From Azospirillum melinis (GTDB taxonomy: Bacteria > Pseudomonadota > Alphaproteobacteria > Azospirillales > Azospirillaceae): a stretch of DNA of 64,000 nt. The translations under genes were made by a program, and so were the position numbers. The notes beneath the pieces were generated by a model. That model saw only the letters and a program-made list of their open reading frames with translations, did no database searches and was not told where the DNA came from. Below, piece by piece: positions 18,146-27,706 of this stretch; within the stretch, counting starts at the first letter, position 1, and every line of letters begins with the position of its first letter. The stretch is from positions 62,001 through 126,000 of the forward strand of contig NZ_WHOS01000007.1 in the NCBI RefSeq assembly GCF_013340935.1. The letters are read 5' to 3'.

Positions 18146-19333
18146 ATGCCCGAGCCCGTGCTTTCCCGACGCTCAGTGCTTTTCCACACCCTGGCTGGAG
18201 GCCTGGCGCTCGCCTGCATCGCGATGTCCGGCGGGCCGGCGAAGGCGGCGGAGGCAGCGGGCGAGCCGCTGTGGTTCGGGGTCAGCGGGCCGCTGACCGG
18301 TCCCAGCGCGCAGTATGGCGCGCAGTGGAAGAAGGGCTTCGACCTGGCGCTCGACCAGATCAATGCAGCCGGCGGGGTGAAGGGCCGTCCGCTGCGCTAC
18401 GTGTTCGAGGACAGCCAGAACGATCCGCGCCAGTCCATCGCCATCGCCCAGAAATTCGTCGCCGATCCGAAAATCCTGATCGAGCTGGGCGACTTCTCCA
18501 GCCCGGCGTCGATGGCGGCCTCGCCGATCTACCAGCGGGCCGGGCTGGTGCAGTTCGGCTTCACCAACTCGCACCCCGACTTCACCAAGGGCGGCGACTT
18601 CATCTGGAGCAATTCCATCAGCCAGGCGGAGGAGCAGCCGAACGTCGCCGACTTCGCCGTCACCTCGCTGAAGCTGAAGCGGCTGGCTGTGCTGCACCTC
18701 AACACCGACTGGGGCCGCACCAGCAAGGACATCTTCGTCAAGGCGGCGAAGGAACGGGGGGCGGAGGTCGTCGCCACCGAAGGCTATCTGCCCGACGAGA
18801 AGGACTTCCGCTCCACCCTGGTGCGGGTGCGCGAGGCCAACCCCGACGGCATCGTCCTGATCTCCTACTATGCCGACGGGGCGGCCATTGCCCGGCAGCT
18901 GAAGCCGGTCGGTCTCAACCAGCCGGTGGTCGCGGTGGGGTCCGTCTATTCGCCGAAGTTTCTCGAACTGGGTGGCGAGGCGGTCAACGGCGTCCACACC
19001 CGCGCCAACTTCTTTCCAGCCGAACCTCGTCCGGAGGTGCAGGGCTTCGTCGCCGCCTACCGTGCGAAGTACCAGGAGGAGCCGGACGCTTTTTCCGCTT
19101 ACGCCTATGACGCGGTGCTGGTGGCGCAGCGGGTGATCGAGGAGGGCGGCACCGACCGCACAGCGATCCGCGACGCCTTCCCGCGCGTCAAGGACATCCC
19201 CAGCGTCATCTTCGGCAAGGCGACCTTCGATCCCGAGACGCGCCGCGTGTCCGGCGTGCGCAACGTCAAGCTGGTGGTCAAGGACGGCGCCTTCGCCCTC
19301 TGGGACGGCAGCATCCCCGCCGCCACCAACTGA
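18146..19333 (+). CDS. LivK-like (Peripla_BP_6) ABC substrate-binding protein
   Basis: 395 residues; ATG 18146 has TTTTGGAG 8-13 bases upstream. Leader LSRRSVLFHTLAGG with an AKA cleavage site near residue 33 may use Tat. The mature protein is a type I periplasmic binding protein of the branched-chain amino acid/amide/urea group ([47 protein letters not shown]). It is a clear paralogue of the next gene. It heads an importer operon (fused permease, two ATPases). Substrate unknown. Confidence 0.88.
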   Translation: MPEPVLSRRSVLFHTLAGGLALACIAMSGGPAKAAEAAGEPLWFGVSGPLTGPSAQYGAQWKKGFDLALDQINAAGGVKGRPLRYVFEDSQNDPRQSIAIAQKFVADPKILIELGDFSSPASMAASPIYQRAGLVQFGFTNSHPDFTKGGDFIWSNSISQAEEQPNVADFAVTSLKLKRLAVLHLNTDWGRTSKDIFVKAAKERGAEVVATEGYLPDEKDFRSTLVRVREANPDGIVLISYYADGAAIARQLKPVGLNQPVVAVGSVYSPKFLELGGEAVNGVHTRANFFPAEPRPEVQGFVAAYRAKYQEEPDAFSAYAYDAVLVAQRVIEEGGTDRTAIRDAFPRVKDIPSVIFGKATFDPETRRVSGVRNVKLVVKDGAFALWDGSIPAATN

Positions 19334-19364
19334 TCCGATTTTTTGTAGTTTGAAAGCGATTCCG

Positions 19365-20561
19365 ATGCTCGATCTGTTTCTCCGCTCCACCGCGCTCGTC
19401 GCCGGCACCCTGTCGCTGCTGACCTCGCTCGGCGTCGTCCAGCCGGCCTTCTCGCAGCCCGCCGATCCGGCGAAGGAACCGGTTGTGCTCGGCGTCAGCG
19501 GGCCGTTGACCGGCCAGTATGCGCAGTATGGCGCGCAGTGGCAGCGCGGCTTCGATCTGGCGCTGGAGCAGGTGAATGCCGGCGGCGGCATCCAGGGTCG
19601 TCCGCTGCGCGTCCAGTTCGAGGACAGCCAGAGCGATCCCAAGCAGACCGTCGCCATCGCCCGCAAATTCGTCGCCGACAGCCGCATCGTCGCCGAGTTG
19701 GGCGATTTCACCAGTGCGGCATCGATGGCGGCCTCGCCGATCTACCAGAATGGCGGGCTGGTGCAGTTCGGCTTCACCAACTCGCACCCGGATTTCACCA
19801 GGGGTGGCGATTTCGTCTGGAGCAACGCGCTCAATCAGGCGGAGGAGATGCCGGTCCTGGCCGATTACGCGGTGTCGGCGCTGGGGCTGAAGCGCGTCGC
19901 CCTGCTGTTCATCAACAATGACTGGGGCCGCACCAGCAAGGATTTGTTCGCCAAGGCGGCCAAGGAGCGCAGGGCGGACGTGGTCGGTGCCGAGGGCTAT
20001 CTGGCCGACGAGAAGGATTTCCGCTCCGCCCTGGTGCGGGTGCGCGACACGAAGCCGGATGGCATCGTGCTGGTGTCCTACTATGCCGACGGCGCCCAGA
20101 TCACCCGCCAGCTGCGCGAGGCCGGATTGACCCAGCCGGTGGTCGCCGCCGGGTCGGTCTATTCGCCGAAGTTCCTGGAGCTTGGCGGCTCGGCGGTCGA
20201 AGGCGTCCATACCACCACCCCCTTCTTCCCCGGCGACCCACGGCCGGAGGTCCAGACTTTCGTCAAGGCCTACACCGGCAAATACGGTGTCGAGCCGGAT
20301 GCCTATTCCAGCCGCGCCTACGACGCGCTTCTGCTGTTGGCGACCGTGATCCGGCAGAGCGGCACCGACCGCACCGCCGTCCGCGACGGGCTCGCCACCG
20401 TCAAGGATGCGCCGAGCGTCGTCTATGGCACCGTCCGCTTCGATCCGCAGACCCGCCGCGTCGACAAGCCGCTGAGCACGCGGCTCGTCGTGAGGAACGG
20501 CGGCTTCGCCCTGTGGGAGCAGGCGGGGCGGGAGCCGGCTGCGGCCAAGGCCGCGAACTGA
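19365..20561 (+). CDS. LivK-like ABC substrate-binding protein, paralogue of upstream gene
   Basis: 398 residues from ATG 19365 (a TTG at 19350 is the only earlier option). Sec-type leader ending AFSQ. It shares long identical stretches with the preceding protein, for example [15 protein letters not shown] and [12 protein letters not shown], so the pair arose by tandem duplication and probably delivers related ligands to one permease. The Shine-Dalgarno is weak, consistent with coupling from the gene 31 bp upstream. Type I periplasmic binding fold; ligand not predictable. Confidence 0.88.
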   Translation: MLDLFLRSTALVAGTLSLLTSLGVVQPAFSQPADPAKEPVVLGVSGPLTGQYAQYGAQWQRGFDLALEQVNAGGGIQGRPLRVQFEDSQSDPKQTVAIARKFVADSRIVAELGDFTSAASMAASPIYQNGGLVQFGFTNSHPDFTRGGDFVWSNALNQAEEMPVLADYAVSALGLKRVALLFINNDWGRTSKDLFAKAAKERRADVVGAEGYLADEKDFRSALVRVRDTKPDGIVLVSYYADGAQITRQLREAGLTQPVVAAGSVYSPKFLELGGSAVEGVHTTTPFFPGDPRPEVQTFVKAYTGKYGVEPDAYSSRAYDALLLLATVIRQSGTDRTAVRDGLATVKDAPSVVYGTVRFDPQTRRVDKPLSTRLVVRNGGFALWEQAGREPAAAKAAN

Positions 20562-20583
20562 CGCCGGGAAAGGACCGACCATC

Positions 20584-22422
20584 GTGCTTCCCACCACTCT
20601 CGGCCCGTGGCTCGACTACACCATCAACGGGCTGGTCATCGGCAACATCTATGCGCTGCTGGCCGTCGGTCTGGCGCTGATCTTCGGCGTTTCGCACCTG
20701 ATCAACTTCGCCCATGGCTCGGTCTACATGGTCGGCGCCTATATCGGCTGGCTGTGCGTGACGAAGCTCGCCCTGCCGCTGCCGGTGACCTTCGTCACGG
20801 TGGCCGCCGGCTGCGGGCTGCTGGGGGCGGTCATCGAGCGGGTGGGCCTGCGCCCGCTGCGCAACGCCCCGCGCATCGCCCCGCTGCTCGCCACCATCGG
20901 CCTGTCGGTGGTGCTCGACCAGTCGGCGCAGCTGCTGTTCAGCCCCGACCCGCGCGCGCTGCCGACCCAGCTGCCGACATGGCGCATCGCCATCGGCGGC
21001 GGCAGCATCGGCGCGCTCGACCTCCTGATCGCCGGGGTCGGCATCGGCAGCGCGGGGTTGCTCTACGGCTTCCTGCGCTTCACCAAGCTGGGCTGGGCGG
21101 TGCGGGCGACGGCGCTCGACCGCGACGCGGCGCAGCAGTGCGGCGTCGACGTCGACAAGGTGAACCGCACGGTGTTCGCCATCGCCTCGGCGCTGGGCGG
21201 GGTCAGCGGCCTGCTGGTCGGCATGTATTACAACACCATCGACCCCAACATGGGTTTCCAGGCCGGGTTGAAGGGCATCGTCGCCCAGCTGATCGGCGGC
21301 GTCGGCAACGTGCCGGGCGCCATCGCCGGCAGCCTGCTTCTGGGCCTGATCGAGAGCTACGGCATCGCCCTGTTCGGCACCAGCTACCGCAACCTGTTCG
21401 CCTTCGTGGCATTGATCCTGATCCTGGTGCTGCGGCCCAACGGCCTGTTCGCTCGGGCCCGCCGCCTGCCGCCGGAGCCGCTGACCGGCACCTTCATCGC
21501 CCCCAGCCGGCCGCTGGTCCTGCCGAAATGGGCGGTGTGGGCGCTGGCCGCCGCCGCACTCGCCCTGCCGCTGGTCGTGCAGCAGCCCTATCTGTTGCAG
21601 ACGCTGGGCAATGCCTGGCTCTACGCCCTGCTGGCGCTCAGCCTGACTCTGGTCGCCGGCACGGTCGGGCAGGTGTCGCTCGGCCATGCCGGGCTGCTCG
21701 CCATCGGCGCCTATGCCTCATCGCTGCTGGCGCTCGATGCCGGGGTGCCGGTGCTGCTGGCGGTGCCGCTGGCCGGGCTGGTGGCGGCGGCGCTGGGCAC
21801 CGCGCTGGTCTATCCCGCCTTCCGGCTGCGCGGCCATTACGTCTCCATCGCCACGCTGGCGGTGGGCGAGATCGTGACGCTGGTCATCCTCAACTGGGAA
21901 AGCCTGACCCGCGGCCCGATCGGCGTCACCGGCATCCCGCCGCTGTCGGTGGCGGGCAAGCCGCTGGTCAGCGGGCAATGGGTCTATTGGGTGCCGCTTG
22001 TCGTCCTGCTGGCCTTCGCCGCCCTGCAATCCCGCCTGCTGAACTCGCATCTCGGCCGCACGCTGCGGGCGATCCGCGAGGACGACGTGGCGGCGCGCTC
22101 CTACGGCGTCGACCTCAACCGCTACAAGGGGCTGGCCTTCGCGGTGGCGGGATTCATCGCCGGGGTGGGCGGCGCGCTGATGGCGCATTTCTACTCCTAC
22201 ATCAACCACGAGACCTTCCCGGCGCCGGTGTCGATGCTGGCGCTGACCATGGTCATCCTCGGCGGGCTCGGCAATGTCGCCGGGGCCGTGCTGGGGGCGG
22301 CGGTGCTGGTCGGGCTGCCGGAGCTGTTCCGCGCGGCGGCCGAATACCGCATGCTGATCTACGGCGTCGTCCTGCTGCTGCTGATCCGCTTCCGCCCGCA
22401 GGGCCTTCTGGGAACGGTGTGA
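20584..22422 (+). CDS. fused LivH-LivM type ABC permease
   Basis: 612 residues from GTG 20584 (AAAGGA upstream). Residues 1-290 are a complete LivH-type permease ([51 protein letters not shown]) and residues about 310-612 a LivM-type permease ([46 protein letters not shown]), giving both membrane halves in one chain. Such fusions are known in this transporter family. It is followed within 10 bp by the LivG-type ATPase. Confidence 0.92.
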   Translation: MLPTTLGPWLDYTINGLVIGNIYALLAVGLALIFGVSHLINFAHGSVYMVGAYIGWLCVTKLALPLPVTFVTVAAGCGLLGAVIERVGLRPLRNAPRIAPLLATIGLSVVLDQSAQLLFSPDPRALPTQLPTWRIAIGGGSIGALDLLIAGVGIGSAGLLYGFLRFTKLGWAVRATALDRDAAQQCGVDVDKVNRTVFAIASALGGVSGLLVGMYYNTIDPNMGFQAGLKGIVAQLIGGVGNVPGAIAGSLLLGLIESYGIALFGTSYRNLFAFVALILILVLRPNGLFARARRLPPEPLTGTFIAPSRPLVLPKWAVWALAAAALALPLVVQQPYLLQTLGNAWLYALLALSLTLVAGTVGQVSLGHAGLLAIGAYASSLLALDAGVPVLLAVPLAGLVAAALGTALVYPAFRLRGHYVSIATLAVGEIVTLVILNWESLTRGPIGVTGIPPLSVAGKPLVSGQWVYWVPLVVLLAFAALQSRLLNSHLGRTLRAIREDDVAARSYGVDLNRYKGLAFAVAGFIAGVGGALMAHFYSYINHETFPAPVSMLALTMVILGGLGNVAGAVLGAAVLVGLPELFRAAAEYRMLIYGVVLLLLIRFRPQGLLGTV

Positions 22423-22429
22423 GGACGCC

Positions 22430-23344
22430 ATGGCGGACCAATTGAAGAACTCCCTGCCGAAGAAACCCCTGCTCGAGATCGCCGGCCTGACCCGCCACTT
22501 CGGCGGGCTGACCGCGGTCAACGGCCTGTCGCTGACGGTGGGGCAGGGCGAGCTGGTCAGCGTCATCGGCCCGAACGGCGCCGGCAAGACCACCCTGTTC
22601 AACCTGATCTCCGGGCTCGACGCGCCGGATGCGGGGTCCGTCACCTTCGAAGGCCGCGACGTCACCGGCCTCTCCGCCGAGCGGCTGGCCGCCCTCGGGC
22701 TGGCCCGCAGCTTCCAGCATGGCCGGGTGTTCGGCAATCTCAGCGTGCTCGACAATGTGCTGGTCGGCGCCCACACCCGGCTGCGGGCGGTGAAGCCGCG
22801 GATTCCGCTGGTGGGGCCGCTGGTCGAACTGGCGCTGGCGCTGATCCGACCGCCGTCGGTCCGGGCGGAGGAGGAACGGCTGCGTGCCGAGGCGAAGGAG
22901 ATCGTCCGGATGTTCGGCGAGCGGCTGACCCCGCGCCTCGACAAGCCGGCGCACAGCCTGTCCTACGCCAACCGCCGCCGGGTGGAGATCGCCCGCGCGC
23001 TGGCCCTGCATCCCCGCCTGCTGCTGCTGGACGAGCCGACCGCCGGCATGAACCCGACCGAGACGGCGGAGATGCTGGAGATCATCCGCGGCCTGAAGGC
23101 GCGCGGCCTGACCATCCTGCTGATCGAGCACAAGCTGGATCTGGTGATGCAGCTGTCCGACCGGGTGGTGGTGATGGACCATGGTGCCCGCATCGCCGAG
23201 GGGCTGCCGGCTGCGGTCGCCAGCGATCCGGCGGTGATCGAGGCCTATCTCGGCCATAAGGCGGTGGGCGCCGCGAACCAGGATACGGGCCAGGACACGG
23301 GCCAGGACGGGGACGCCGCCGTCCCGGTCCGGATCGCGCATTGA
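22430..23344 (+). CDS. LivG-type ABC transporter ATP-binding protein
   Basis: 304 residues. Walker A GPNGAGKTT, switch SLSYANRRRVEIARAL (the variant LSYANRR/LSYGQQR signature of LivG), Walker B LLLLDEPTAGMNP and H-loop IEHKLDLVM. The long insert after the Q-loop is normal for LivG. The C-terminus carries an odd DTGQDTGQDG repeat produced by a 12-bp tandem duplication (23278-23301), just before the next gene starts. Partner of the fused permease. Confidence 0.92.
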   Translation: MADQLKNSLPKKPLLEIAGLTRHFGGLTAVNGLSLTVGQGELVSVIGPNGAGKTTLFNLISGLDAPDAGSVTFEGRDVTGLSAERLAALGLARSFQHGRVFGNLSVLDNVLVGAHTRLRAVKPRIPLVGPLVELALALIRPPSVRAEEERLRAEAKEIVRMFGERLTPRLDKPAHSLSYANRRRVEIARALALHPRLLLLDEPTAGMNPTETAEMLEIIRGLKARGLTILLIEHKLDLVMQLSDRVVVMDHGARIAEGLPAAVASDPAVIEAYLGHKAVGAANQDTGQDTGQDGDAAVPVRIAH

Positions 23345-23358
23345 GGGGGACCGGCGGA

Positions 23359-24087
23359 ATGACCGACGCCTTGCTGCGGCTCGACCGCGTGAACAGCTTC
23401 TACGGGCCGGTGCAGGTCCATTTCGACCTGTCGCTGGAGGTGCCGCACGGGCAGATCGTCTGCCTGCTGGGCGGCAACGCCAGCGGCAAATCCACCACGA
23501 TGAAAATCATCCTGGGGCTGCTGAAGCCGCGCTCCGGGCAGGTGGTCTTCGACGGGCAGCCGCTGACCGGCCTGACCACGCCGCAGATCGTCCGGCGCGG
23601 CATCGGCTCGGTGCCCGAATCCCGCCGCCTGTTCGGCACCATGACGGTGCGCGAGAATGTCCTGATGGGCGCCTACACCCGCAGCGACGCCAAGTCGGTG
23701 GCGGAGGATTACGACGGCGTCCTGGAGCTGTTCCCCAAGCTGCGCGAACGCCATGCCCAGCAGGCCGGTACCCTGTCGGGCGGCGAGCAGCAGATGGTGG
23801 CGATGGCCCGCGCCCTGATGGGCCGTCCGCGGCTGATCGTGATGGACGAGCCGACGATGGGCCTGTCGCCCTTGCATGTCGACCGCGTGCTGGAGATGAT
23901 CCAGACCATCAACCGGCAGGGCGTGAGCATCTTCATGGTGGAACAGAACGCCAGCCTCGCCCTGCAGATCGCCCATCGCGGCTATGTGCTGCAAACCGGA
24001 CGCATCGTGCTGTCCGGCCCGGCCGCCGACCTCGCCCGCGACCCGCAGATTCGCGACGCCTATCTGGGCGGTGCCCAGGCAGCCTGA
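23359..24087 (+). CDS. LivF-type ABC transporter ATP-binding protein
   Basis: 242 residues from ATG 23359; a TTG at 23341 is the earlier alternative. Walker A is GGNASGKST, signature LSGGEQQMVAMARALM, Walker B LIVMDEPTMGLSP, H-loop VEQNASLAL. The second ATPase of the importer; LivF and LivG form a heterodimer below the fused permease. Starts 14 bp after the LivG stop. Confidence 0.92.
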   Translation: MTDALLRLDRVNSFYGPVQVHFDLSLEVPHGQIVCLLGGNASGKSTTMKIILGLLKPRSGQVVFDGQPLTGLTTPQIVRRGIGSVPESRRLFGTMTVRENVLMGAYTRSDAKSVAEDYDGVLELFPKLRERHAQQAGTLSGGEQQMVAMARALMGRPRLIVMDEPTMGLSPLHVDRVLEMIQTINRQGVSIFMVEQNASLALQIAHRGYVLQTGRIVLSGPAADLARDPQIRDAYLGGAQAA

Positions 24088-24130
24088 CGCAGCCCGCCTG
24101 ACGCAGCATTTCCGACAGGACCCTCTTCCG

Positions 24131-25591
24131 ATGACCAAGGACAACTCCGCCGTGCCTTCCACCGTTGCAGACTCCGGCCCCCGTTCGCTGGAGGAACTGG
24201 AGGCGCGGCTCGCCCGCGATCTCGACCTGCTCACCCTGCCGCCGGCCGACTGGGTGCCGGCGCAGGATGGCGGCGTTCTCGACGTTGCCATCGTCGGCGC
24301 CGGCATGGCCGGGCTGACCGCCGCCTTCGCCCTGCGCAAGGTCGGCATCTCCAACGTCCGGCTGTTCGACCGGGCGCCTGCCGGCCGCGAGGGGCCGTGG
24401 GGGACCTATGCCCGCATGGAGACCCTGCGGTCGCCCAAGACGCTGACCGGTCCGGCGCTGGGCTTCGCCAACCTGACCTTCCGCGCCTGGTTCGAGGCGC
24501 AGTTCGGCCGCACCGCCTGGGATGCGCTGTTCCGCATCCCGCGCCTGCAATGGCTGGACTACCTGACCTGGTACCGCCGCGTCACCGGCGCGCCGGTGCA
24601 GAACGACACCGCCTTGACGGCGATCTCCGGCGACGCCGACGGCGTGACCCTCGACCTTGACGGTCCGGAGGGGCGGCAGCGGGTGCGGGCGCGCCGGGTG
24701 ATCCTGGCCAACGGGCGCGACGGTCTGGGCGGCCCCTTCGTCCCGGCCTTCTGGAAGGCGGTGGACAAGCGGTTCTGGAGCCATGCCCATGAGCCCATCG
24801 ACTTCGACGGACTGAAGGGCAGGACGGTGGCGGTGCTCGGTGCCGGCGCCGGTGCGGTGGACAATGCGGCGGAGGCGCTGGAGCGGGGTGCCGCCAAGGT
24901 CTACATGCTGATCCGCCGGGCGGAGCTGCCGCGCATCAACAAGAGCCTGGGCGCCGGCCATCCCGGCATCGTTCTGGGTTTCCACACCCTGTCGGACGAG
25001 CGGCGCTGGGCCTACAACCAGTACATCGCCGACACCGGCGTGCCGGCGCCGCACAATTCCATGCTGCGCTGCTCGCGCCATCCCAACTTCTCGCTGCTGA
25101 CCGGCTGTGCCGTCGAGGCGGCGCAGGCCGAGGGCGGCCGTCTGGTCCTGCGCACCGGACGCGGCACGGTGGCGGTCGACCATGTCATCCTCGCCACCGG
25201 CTTCGCGCTGGATTGGGAGCAGCGGCCGGAACTGGCGGAAATCGCCCGCCACACCCTGCTGTGGCGCGACCGCTATGTCCTTCCCGGCCATGAGGCCGGC
25301 GAGTTCGCCCAGCATCCCTATCTCGGCGCCGATTTCGAGTTCCTTGAGCGCACCCCCGGCGAGGCGCCCTGGCTGAACCGCATCCATGCCTTCAACTACG
25401 CCGCGGTGCTGAGCCACGGCAAGGTGACCGGCGACATCCCCGGCATCAGTGCCGGGGCGGAGCGTCTGGCCGACAGCATCACGGCGGCGCTGTTCACCGA
25501 GGATTACGATTACCACTGGCAGCGGCTGATCGGGTTCGAGACGCCGGAACTGCTGGGCGACGAATGGACCGAAGCGGAGGATTTCCAATGA
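24131..25591 (+). CDS. FAD/NAD(P)-binding flavin monooxygenase-like protein
   Basis: 486 residues. FAD motif GAGMAG at 56-61 after an acidic 50-residue lead, a second dinucleotide site VAVLGAGAGAVDNAAEAL near 240, and ILATGFALDW near the end: the arrangement of class B flavin monooxygenases and related putative oxidoreductases. Such enzymes oxygenate S or N atoms or ketones with NADPH. ATG 24131 chosen (AGGA upstream); the open frame back to 23984 overlaps livF. Co-transcribed with the importer and the next CMD gene, whose ATG overlaps its stop. Confidence 0.82.
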   Translation: MTKDNSAVPSTVADSGPRSLEELEARLARDLDLLTLPPADWVPAQDGGVLDVAIVGAGMAGLTAAFALRKVGISNVRLFDRAPAGREGPWGTYARMETLRSPKTLTGPALGFANLTFRAWFEAQFGRTAWDALFRIPRLQWLDYLTWYRRVTGAPVQNDTALTAISGDADGVTLDLDGPEGRQRVRARRVILANGRDGLGGPFVPAFWKAVDKRFWSHAHEPIDFDGLKGRTVAVLGAGAGAVDNAAEALERGAAKVYMLIRRAELPRINKSLGAGHPGIVLGFHTLSDERRWAYNQYIADTGVPAPHNSMLRCSRHPNFSLLTGCAVEAAQAEGGRLVLRTGRGTVAVDHVILATGFALDWEQRPELAEIARHTLLWRDRYVLPGHEAGEFAQHPYLGADFEFLERTPGEAPWLNRIHAFNYAAVLSHGKVTGDIPGISAGAERLADSITAALFTEDYDYHWQRLIGFETPELLGDEWTEAEDFQ

Positions 25592-26676
25592 GCGCCACCA
25601 TCGGCGCCGGCGGTGACATCGCCCACATCGCCCCCGACCTGATCGACCGGCTGGCCGGCCTGTCCGACGCCTCCCCGCTGCTGGCCCTGCGCGCCCGCCG
25701 GGCGGAGATCCGCACCCGCACCCAGGCGGCGCACGACGCCCTGCTGGCGCCGCGGCGGCCCGGCCTGTTTCCGGCCGCCGAGCGCGCCGCGGTGGCGGAA
25801 CGCATCGCGGCGCTGGCCGGCAACGACGCGCTTGCCGCCCATTACCGCGGGCTTGCCGTCGGCGCCGATGCGCGCCCGGCCCTGGTCGCCCATGCGGAAC
25901 GGGTCACCCGGTCCCCGCGTGAGTCCCGGCCGGAGCATCTGCGCGCGCTGGAAGCGGCGGGGCTCGATGCGCACGGCATCGTCGCGCTGTCGCAGCTGAT
26001 CGCACTGGTGAACTATCAGGTCCGCCTGCTCGCCGGACTGCGGGCGCTGGCGGGGGGTGGGGCGGAAGCGTCGTCCGGCCCGCTGCCCGCCGGGGCACCG
26101 GTGCCGGTCGATGCGGACATCGGCTTCACCACCGACGTGCTGGACTGGAAGCCCTGGCTGCCCCCCGTGGTGCTGGAGGATGCGACGGAGGAGCAGCGGC
26201 TCGCTCTGGCGGTGACGCCGTCCAACATCGCCATCGGCGCCTATTCGCTGGTGCTGGCGCATGAGCCGGAATCGCTTCTGCACCGCACGCCGCTGTTCAA
26301 CGGCATCATGTATGCCCCGCGCGGCCTGCCCCGGGCGGAGCGTGAGTTCGCGACCGCCGTGGAATCGGTGCTGAACGGCTGTGTCTATTGCGCCTCTGTC
26401 CACGCCCGCCGCTTCGTCGAGCTGACCGGGGGCAGGGACGCGGTCGATCTGCTGTTCGCGCAGGGGATTTCCGGCCAGGACGATCCGCGCCGGCAGGCCA
26501 TCGCCCAGGCCGCCGCCCGCCTGACCGCCACGCCGGCCGCCCTGACGGCGGAGGATGTCGCAGCGCTTCGCCGGGCCGGGGTGGAGGACGGCGAAATCCT
26601 GGATCTCGTCCTGGCGGTCGCGATCTTCGCCTGGGCCAACCGCCTGATGCTGAGCCTGGGCGAGGCCGTGCGCTGA
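25588..26676 (+). CDS. fused CMD-domain / AhpD-like peroxidase-related protein
   Basis: 362 residues. The C-terminal half holds the AhpD active-site pattern CVYCASVH (C265, C268, H272) with the upstream Glu at 259. The N-terminal half (LSQLIALVNYQVRLLAGLRAL, about 133-153) resembles the carboxymuconolactone-decarboxylase-domain protein that elsewhere is a separate gene beside an AhpD-like protein, so this looks like a fusion; that assignment is from memory of the families. A disulfide reductase or peroxidase role is likely. ATGA overlap with the flavin monooxygenase gene. Confidence 0.75.
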   Translation: MSATIGAGGDIAHIAPDLIDRLAGLSDASPLLALRARRAEIRTRTQAAHDALLAPRRPGLFPAAERAAVAERIAALAGNDALAAHYRGLAVGADARPALVAHAERVTRSPRESRPEHLRALEAAGLDAHGIVALSQLIALVNYQVRLLAGLRALAGGGAEASSGPLPAGAPVPVDADIGFTTDVLDWKPWLPPVVLEDATEEQRLALAVTPSNIAIGAYSLVLAHEPESLLHRTPLFNGIMYAPRGLPRAEREFATAVESVLNGCVYCASVHARRFVELTGGRDAVDLLFAQGISGQDDPRRQAIAQAAARLTATPAALTAEDVAALRRAGVEDGEILDLVLAVAIFAWANRLMLSLGEAVR

Positions 26677-26695
26677 ACGGCGTCTTGGCCGGACC

Positions 26696-26729
26696 GAAGG
26701 GCTTGTCCGCAGCGGCGGTCAGGCCCTTC
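26696..26729. terminator. candidate bidirectional hairpin between convergent genes
   Basis: gaagggcttg (26696-26705) pairs with caggcccttc (26720-26729) over 10 bp with one G-U pair, 14-base loop. It lies between the converging CMD and ParB-like genes and touches the latter's stop codon. No T-run follows on either strand, so termination efficiency is uncertain. Confidence 0.4.
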
Positions 26730-27048
26730 ACCGGGCATCCAGCCCCTGACGCTGCATGTTCTCCACCAGCGACAGCACCGCGGCGCCTTCGTTGGTCACC
26801 GGCACCGCCGGCACGCCGGCCCGGCCCAGCGCCTGCATCGCACGCAGCCGCCTTGCGCCGGCCAGCAGCTCGTACCGTCCATTTCCCAGCGGACGGACCA
26901 TGATGGGCTGCAACAGCCCGACCTCTTCGATGGATCGGGCGAGCGAATCCAGCCCGTCGTCGTCGACGCGGCGGCGGGCATGGCTGTCGGGCACGGCGAT
27001 GGCGGCGACGGCAATGCAGGCGGCGTCGCCCATGGCGGCAAGGCTCAT
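26728..27048 (-). CDS. small ParB N-terminal-domain protein
   Basis: 106 residues from ATG 27048 (GGGAG upstream). DGLDSLARSIEEVGLLQPIM, GRYELLAGARRLRAMQALG and VLSLVENMQR match the ParB/Spo0J/Srx nuclease-like N-terminal domain with its CTP/DNA-binding box. There is no helix-turn-helix or dimerisation domain and no parA partner, so it is not a standard partition protein; stand-alone ParB-like domains are often regulators or plasmid relics. It adjoins an AT-richer gene-free stretch. Confidence 0.75.
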   Translation of the reverse strand: MSLAAMGDAACIAVAAIAVPDSHARRRVDDDGLDSLARSIEEVGLLQPIMVRPLGNGRYELLAGARRLRAMQALGRAGVPAVPVTNEGAAVLSLVENMQRQGLDAR

Positions 27049-27706
27049 GGCACACGAACTCCCAGGGCGCGGGGGAATTTGCGGGCGCAGCTGGCCCGCG
27101 GGCGACGACGACAGTGCCGATTTCAAGGCATATTGTCAATCTAAAGGAAATAAATCTTATGCAGTGCCGACCTAACCATGCTTGCCGAGACCGTGCGTTT
27201 GTCGATTCCTGATTTTAGCACATGACCAGCCACGTGCCTTTCGTGGGATCCTTGGTCCATGATTCGTGGGTGACTATAATTTCCATAATACCGCTTATGC
27301 GTTATTTTTGTGGGTAGGGGTGGTTCTGTTCTGAAATGCAACTTTCCTGTAATCTCAAGATGTTACAGGTTGTGAGCGCTGATGGGCGAGCATTATTCGT
27401 AGATCGATTTGGCCGAGCGTTGCCACATCCAGGACATGCGTGATGCCAAGCACCCAGAAGTTACCTCTGCAATCCCCATAGCCCCTGGCAAAAAATGGCA
27501 TCGAGAATGCTGATGGGCGCTTGCGGCGGTATTCTCCGCCAGCGGCCGGCAGCCGACGCACATCGGTTTGTTGCGTTATGCGACGTCGCATAAGCTCGGC
27601 GACCTCGGGCGAGTGGATGCTGACGCAGGCCGGCGCGGGTCAGGGCGTTAACGGCATCCACCCCTATGGGACATGGAGAGTGGGCGGAGCGGCGGTGCCG
27701 TCCCCG
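27049..27706. other. gene-free, AT-richer stretch
   Basis: About 660 bp between the ParB-like start and the LysR stop. Bases 27120-27420 are distinctly AT-richer than the flanks. Two minus-strand reading frames (27141-27341 and 27355-27591) have no recognisable domain and no good ribosome site; I do not call them. The stretch may be a remnant of an insertion or the promoter zone of the ParB-like gene. Confidence 0.5.

Noticed and set aside
27355-27591. 78-codon minus-strand frame in the AT-richer gap
   Set aside because: No recognisable domain, no ribosome site, atypical composition; left uncalled.
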